NCBI GenBank assembly: GCA_949840605.1
Contig: CATKXN010000105.1
Location: 1 to 10,028 of the forward strand
Length of the DNA: 10,028 nucleotides
Origin: an uncultured Alistipes sp.
GTDB taxonomy: Bacteria; Bacteroidota; Bacteroidia; Bacteroidales; Rikenellaceae
Reading direction: 5' to 3'
In this document: in pieces, positions 6,731 through 10,028 of the stretch
Position numbering within the stretch: the stretch's first letter is position 1
Layout of the letters: each line of letters starts with the position of its first letter
Position numbers and translations under genes: made by a program
Notes under the pieces: model-generated
The model's input: the letters and a program-made list of their open reading frames with translations, nothing else
Database searches by the model: none
What the model was told of the DNA's origin: nothing

Positions 6731-7719
6731 TCCTGCTTCTGCCCGGCCCGGAACAGCCTCGAAACGCCGAATACGGCCAGCAGAATGGCTCCGCTGCCTA
6801 CGATTCCCGCGAATGTCGTGTTATAATCCGGGATCACGGCCGTTTTTTCCTGTATGGCGGCGGCTTTCCGGTGCAGCCCGTCGGACGCGGGTTCCAGTTC
6901 GGCCTGTCCCGCCGTTTTTTCGATCGACCACTCCAGCCCGTCGGGATCGGACGAGGCGATCCACGAGAACGATCCGGCGACGAGCAGCGCCGCCAGCGAG
7001 ATCGCCGCAAGGGCTTTTCCGAACTTCCGTTTTCCGGGCGGGCGTTCGCTGCGGATGCCGTAGAGCAGTTCGGGTTTGTATTTCTGCACGGTGTAGATCA
7101 CCGCTGCCGTAGCCAGCCCTTCGCCGATGCCGATAAAGAGATGAATCGGAAGCATGAACAGCAGGAACTGTCCCATCGGCAGTGCGGTGATGCCCGACGC
7201 TTCGGTTTCGATCGTCACGGCCAGTGCGCCCAGTTCGAGTCCGGCGACGGAAGCGATCATCGACGCGGCCAGAATCCGTCCGGGCGATGCGTGGCGCTTC
7301 ATCAGCGGTCGGAACAGCAGCGGATAGGCCGCCAGACACGACATGACGGCCATGTTGAGGATGTTGGCGCCCAGCGCCATGAAGCCGCCGTCGGCGAAGA
7401 CGAGGCACTGGAGCACCAGCACCGAAGCCAGCGTAATCAGCGCCGCCCAGGGCCCCAGAATCGCCGAGAGCAGGATGCCGCCGACAAGGTGTCCGCTCGA
7501 TCCCGTGCCCGGGATGGAGAAGTTGATCATCTGGGCGGCGAAGATGAACGCGCCCATCACGCCCATCAGCGGAACGATGTGCTCGCCGTGCCCGCCGGGT
7601 TCGCGGAGGCCGTATTCCGGGCGCGTTACTTTCCGAATCGCCGTCCCGAGCAGGACCAGCGACAGGGCTCCCGTTACGGCGAATACCGGCGGGGATACCA
7701 GTGCGTCGGACATGTGCAT
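6727..7719 (-). CDS. nikM: Nickel permease NikMN (CbiM-type core with PDGLE/NikN-like C-terminus)
   Basis: This 330-residue inner-membrane substrate-binding component begins MHMSDALVSPPVF. In NikM/CbiM the free amine of Met1 and His2 bind the metal, which fixes this start codon. A further ligand candidate is H77 in GTGSSGHLVGG. ADGGFMALGANILNMA at 109-124 and IHLFIGIGEGLATAAVIY at 192-209 are family hallmarks. After the permease core (to about 215) comes a basic linker, then a helix, DPDGLEWSIEKTAG (258-271) and a final helix at about 303-322. That PDGLE module is the NikN-type partner fused to NikM. The loop at 37-47 (GLREPGGHGEH) contains two extra histidines. The gene begins 12 bp after the urea transporter stop and overlaps nikQ by 4 bp. 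Nickel rather than cobalt is inferred from the urease genes and the PDGLE type. Confidence 0.92.
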   Translation of the reverse strand: MHMSDALVSPPVFAVTGALSLVLLGTAIRKVTRPEYGLREPGGHGEHIVPLMGVMGAFIFAAQMINFSIPGTGSSGHLVGGILLSAILGPWAALITLASVLVLQCLVFADGGFMALGANILNMAVMSCLAAYPLLFRPLMKRHASPGRILAASMIASVAGLELGALAVTIETEASGITALPMGQFLLFMLPIHLFIGIGEGLATAAVIYTVQKYKPELLYGIRSERPPGKRKFGKALAAISLAALLVAGSFSWIASSDPDGLEWSIEKTAGQAELEPASDGLHRKAAAIQEKTAVIPDYNTTFAGIVGSGAILLAVFGVSRLFRAGQKQE

Positions 7720-7731
7720 GGTCGGTCGTCT

Positions 7732-8784
7732 TTAGTGGTCATTCTCCGTTGCCGCGCCGGGCTGCTGTGCGGCCAGGTGCTTCTTGTTCTCCGGATACCA
7801 GTTCGAATGGTCGGGCTTCTCCTCGTCGTCGAACCGGACGAGCGGCAGCAGGAACAGCCAGGTCGTTATGCAGAAAGGCCCGGTCAGGGTGGCGATTCCC
7901 ACGGGCGCCATCAGCATATACATGCCCGCCTGGATAAATACCGTCACCAGGATGCCCAGCACGGCCCACAGCGCCGAGCGCATGTTCGGCTTGTAGAACA
8001 CCGTCGCCAGCGCGATGGCCGTCAGCACGGGGCTGTATCCGTAGAGGCCGTCGGAGATGTCCGATCCCGAGGCTTTCAGCGCGACGACCGTCAGCAGCGC
8101 CAGCGCCGAGCCGACCGCTGCCCAGAGCGCCGCCCAGCGGCTGCAGAGGAAGAGTCCCGCGAGAAAACAGATGCCCGTTACCCAGGAGTTGATCAGGAAA
8201 ACCTGCCCGATGCCTTTGAGCCAGTAAACCAGCAGATCGGCGAAACGGATGCTTTCGAACGAAGAGAAGGCCGCCGGAAGCGCCGGATCGGCCATGTGCG
8301 TTGTCGGAATCCCGTGCATAGCGCGCGCCGCCAGCAGGAACATCCACGTGCAGAAGACGAACGGGAAGGTGAACGAATTGACCTTCCAGGGCGCCATCAC
8401 GTTGTTGAATCCCGTGCGCACCCAGGTCGTGAGCGCCGCGCAGAGCACCAGCGCCAGCCACATCCAGATGGTGTTGCCCAGGAACGTGGGGAACGCGCAG
8501 CCTACCAGCACGCCGTTGAACCCCCAGAGACCCTGCTCGCCGTCCCGGGCCGGGAAGCCGAGGATGTAACCCGTGACCGTCGAGACGATCACGCCCAGCA
8601 CGGCGCCCCACGCGACGAGTCCCTGACCCTCGATATAGGCGCCCCAGAATATGCCGATCATAAACAGCAGACCGGTCCATGCGCTGTTCTGGAACATCAC
8701 CTGGCCGGTGCCGCGCAGCAGGATTTTGATGAAATCGAAAGAGCCGCGGCCGGCTCCGTCGGATTGAGCGATCGTATTTGCCAT
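7732..8784 (-). CDS. Urea transporter (UT family channel)
   Basis: The 350-residue inner-membrane protein passively conducts urea to the cytoplasmic urease. The two homologous halves of the UT fold can be seen: GQVMFQNSAWTGLLFMIGI (27-45) parallels GQVFLINSWVTGICFLAGL (193-211), GLWGFNGVLVG (85-95) parallels GLYGYSPVLTAIALA (246-260), and FTFPFVFCTWMFL (138-150) parallels TGPFCITTWLFLL (301-313). These are the selectivity-filter and pore-helix repeats of PF03253. Length agrees with bacterial UT proteins. The tail from about 316 is hydrophilic, rich in D, E, K and H, and likely cytoplasmic. The gene lies 31 bp after ureD and 12 bp before nikM in the same operon. No proton-gated UreI-like features are seen; this is a different family. 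Confidence 0.93.
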   Translation of the reverse strand: MANTIAQSDGAGRGSFDFIKILLRGTGQVMFQNSAWTGLLFMIGIFWGAYIEGQGLVAWGAVLGVIVSTVTGYILGFPARDGEQGLWGFNGVLVGCAFPTFLGNTIWMWLALVLCAALTTWVRTGFNNVMAPWKVNSFTFPFVFCTWMFLLAARAMHGIPTTHMADPALPAAFSSFESIRFADLLVYWLKGIGQVFLINSWVTGICFLAGLFLCSRWAALWAAVGSALALLTVVALKASGSDISDGLYGYSPVLTAIALATVFYKPNMRSALWAVLGILVTVFIQAGMYMLMAPVGIATLTGPFCITTWLFLLPLVRFDDEEKPDHSNWYPENKKHLAAQQPGAATENDH

Positions 8785-8815
8785 AGTTGAAATAGGTTAA
8801 CTGTTTGTAACTATT
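8785..8815 (-). other. AT-rich spacer between ureD and the urea transporter
   Basis: These 31 bases form the longest gap within the minus-strand operon and are clearly AT-rich. I see no good TAnnTTTG element and no terminator hairpin. GTTA and TAAC can pair over a short loop, but with only four base pairs. It most likely serves as a translation-initiation region rather than a promoter. Confidence 0.4.
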
Positions 8816-9730
8816 TTACCGCCACGGGAACTCTTCGGGCAGCGGTTTGTCCTTGATTTCGAGCCGGACGGCGGAACAGAATCCGCGGATAAGGCGCTTC
8901 ACGGGAGCCGTCTCCTCGCCCAGAACCTTGTAGAGCAGGCCGGCGCCGTTCGGCAGGCGCGTAATGCCGGCGGCCAGCCGCCGGTCGCGGTCGATGAAGG
9001 CCGGCGTCCGTTCGTAGATGCTGTCGGCGTGCTCCGGAGGCGTCAGGACGATCACGTTGGCGAAGACGTCGTAACCGTTCATCGCGCCGAGCGTCGCAGG
9101 CGGGTGCATGTCGGGGCGGATGATGAATTTTTCGCGGAACAGCTGCTCTCCGCCGGGACGTTCGGCGCGGGAGCAGACCGAGAGGATGTCGTACTGAAAT
9201 CGCTCGCCCCGGTCGAAATACTTGCGCCCGCTCATGTAGATCTCCGCATAGAACAGCGTGGCCGAAGGCGCGATGCGGATCGCCGTGTCGGCGATGAACC
9301 GCGTGTGGCGGCACGGGATGGTCGGTTCGGGCAGGTATTCCAGGTAGGAGCCCGCTTCGAGATCGAACGTCTGCGTCAGTCCCGAATAGTTGTAGCGCAT
9401 CTCGGCCAGTTTGGTCGCCGCCCCGGTCGAAACGTGGGCGTAGGCCCCTTCGCGGACGACGAAACGCTGCTCGTAGCGGTCGCCGTCCACGTTGGGGCCT
9501 CCCGACGAGAGGATGTAGACGCACGGCATTTCGGGCATGGCTTCGTCGAAATAGAGTTCCTGCTGGACGATCAGCGGCGTATGGCGCTCCAGATCGCGCA
9601 GGATCGACTTCCCGTCGTCGTCGAGTTCGAATCCCAGGAACAGGTACCCCGTTTTGCCCGGCGTGCCGACGGGCATCGCCTTCGGCTCTTCGAGATAGGG
9701 GCTCATCTCTTTGGCTGCCGCGAAGTTCAT
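8816..9730 (-). CDS. ureD: Urease accessory protein UreD (UreH)
   Basis: UreD is the scaffold that binds apo-urease and, with UreF and UreG, channels nickel to the active site. The 304-residue product has the family pattern in order: [20 protein letters not shown] then VDGDRY at about 59-86 (family GG...GD), [14 protein letters not shown] at 100-113 (family TTQAATK.Y), [16 protein letters not shown] at 130-145 (family YLP.P.I.F), and then a segment with [20 protein letters not shown]. Length is at the upper end of the family range. Residues 1-30 are more polar and variable than in typical members. The start overlaps the ureG stop by 4 bp (ATGA), which supports ATG 9730 and translational coupling. 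Gene order ureG-ureD matches many bacterial urease operons. Confidence 0.93.
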   Translation of the reverse strand: MNFAAAKEMSPYLEEPKAMPVGTPGKTGYLFLGFELDDDGKSILRDLERHTPLIVQQELYFDEAMPEMPCVYILSSGGPNVDGDRYEQRFVVREGAYAHVSTGAATKLAEMRYNYSGLTQTFDLEAGSYLEYLPEPTIPCRHTRFIADTAIRIAPSATLFYAEIYMSGRKYFDRGERFQYDILSVCSRAERPGGEQLFREKFIIRPDMHPPATLGAMNGYDVFANVIVLTPPEHADSIYERTPAFIDRDRRLAAGITRLPNGAGLLYKVLGEETAPVKRLIRGFCSAVRLEIKDKPLPEEFPWR

Positions 9731-10028
9731 CGTGCGGCGCCGGTTGAGGGTTCCGAAACTTCCTCCCTGCTTCTGTCGATGTCGAAGAGCGCCATCCGGC
9801 GGATCAGGGCGACCAGTTCGTCGATCCCCTCGCCCGTCATGCAGTTGGTGAACACGAACGGCTTGCCCGGGCGCATCAGCTCGGAGTCGCGCCGCATCAC
9901 TTCGAGGTCGGCACGGACGTAGGGGGCCAGGTCGGTCTTGTTGATGACCAGAATGTCAGACTGAGAGATGCCCGGACCGTCCTTGCGGGGAATCGTGTCG
10001 CCTGAGGCCACATCGATCACGTAGATGA
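9727..10028 (-). CDS. ureG: Urease accessory GTPase UreG (partial, N-terminal half off window)
   Basis: About 100 codons of the C-terminal half are visible. UreG is a SIMIBI-class GTPase that carries nickel and drives urease maturation with UreD and UreF. Visible motifs are [18 protein letters not shown] then [16 protein letters not shown], holding the base-recognition NKTD and the family-specific IPRK.GPGI segment, followed by [20 protein letters not shown], the usual C-terminal end. The frame continues past the GTG at 10018-10020 to the window edge (…IYVIDVA), so that GTG is an internal valine codon, not a start. The P-loop and the metal-binding CPH motif should lie beyond 10028. The tail after ALFDID, ending [14 protein letters not shown], is longer and more polar than usual. 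It overlaps ureD by 4 bp. Confidence 0.95.
   Translation of the reverse strand, partial: IYVIDVASGDTIPRKDGPGISQSDILVINKTDLAPYVRADLEVMRRDSELMRPGKPFVFTNCMTGEGIDELVALIRRMALFDIDRSREEVSEPSTGAAR

Noticed and set aside
6673..8790. 705-codon plus-strand open frame across nikM and the urea transporter
   Set aside because: It spans two clear minus-strand membrane genes, and its translation is a low-complexity R/Q/H/E/G mixture with no domain or membrane pattern.

Overview
The window looks like chromosomal DNA from a high-GC member of the Bacteroidota. An Alistipes-like gut species is my best guess, from the high GC together with TAnnTTTG-type promoter candidates and the near absence of strong Shine-Dalgarno sequences. 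That placement is inference. Coding density is very high. The only sizeable non-coding stretch is 3010-3180 (171 bp). I see no tRNA, rRNA, CRISPR array, insertion sequence or phage gene.

Right two thirds (10028 down to 5152, minus strand): the 3' part of a urease and nickel operon. In transcription order it holds ureG (cut by the window edge), ureD, a urea transporter, a nikMN (CbiM-type) nickel permease, nikQ (EcfT-type transmembrane protein) and nikO (ATPase). Junctions are tight: 4-bp ATGA overlaps at ureG/ureD and nikM/nikQ, gaps of 1 and 12 bp, and one of 31 bp before the urea transporter. The set covers import of substrate (urea), import of metal (Ni2+) and delivery of metal into apo-urease. 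The structural subunits and the other accessory genes presumably lie beyond position 10028.

Middle (3181-5148, plus strand): one 655-codon frame joining a six-helix FUSC/aromatic-acid-exporter-like domain to a twelve-helix MFS transporter of sugar-porter type. It runs convergent to nikO with three bases between the stop codons. A C5 tract at the domain junction, followed two bases later by an out-of-frame TAA and then by an ATG, suggests that two adjacent genes were fused by a one-base slip.

Left third (3009 down to 1, minus strand): a two-gene unit. It holds a 634-residue TonB-dependent outer-membrane receptor, then, 14 bp later, an exported nucleoside-hydrolase-like protein. That second protein keeps the metal-binding aspartates of the family but has lost its catalytic histidine, and it runs into what looks like an FmdE-type HGH domain cut by the window edge. 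The unit diverges from the FUSC/MFS gene across the 171-bp intergenic region, which carries a perfect 12-bp palindrome and candidate promoters on both strands. Its closeness to the nickel/urease operon raises the idea of outer-membrane metal(-chelate) uptake, but this rests on neighbourhood only.
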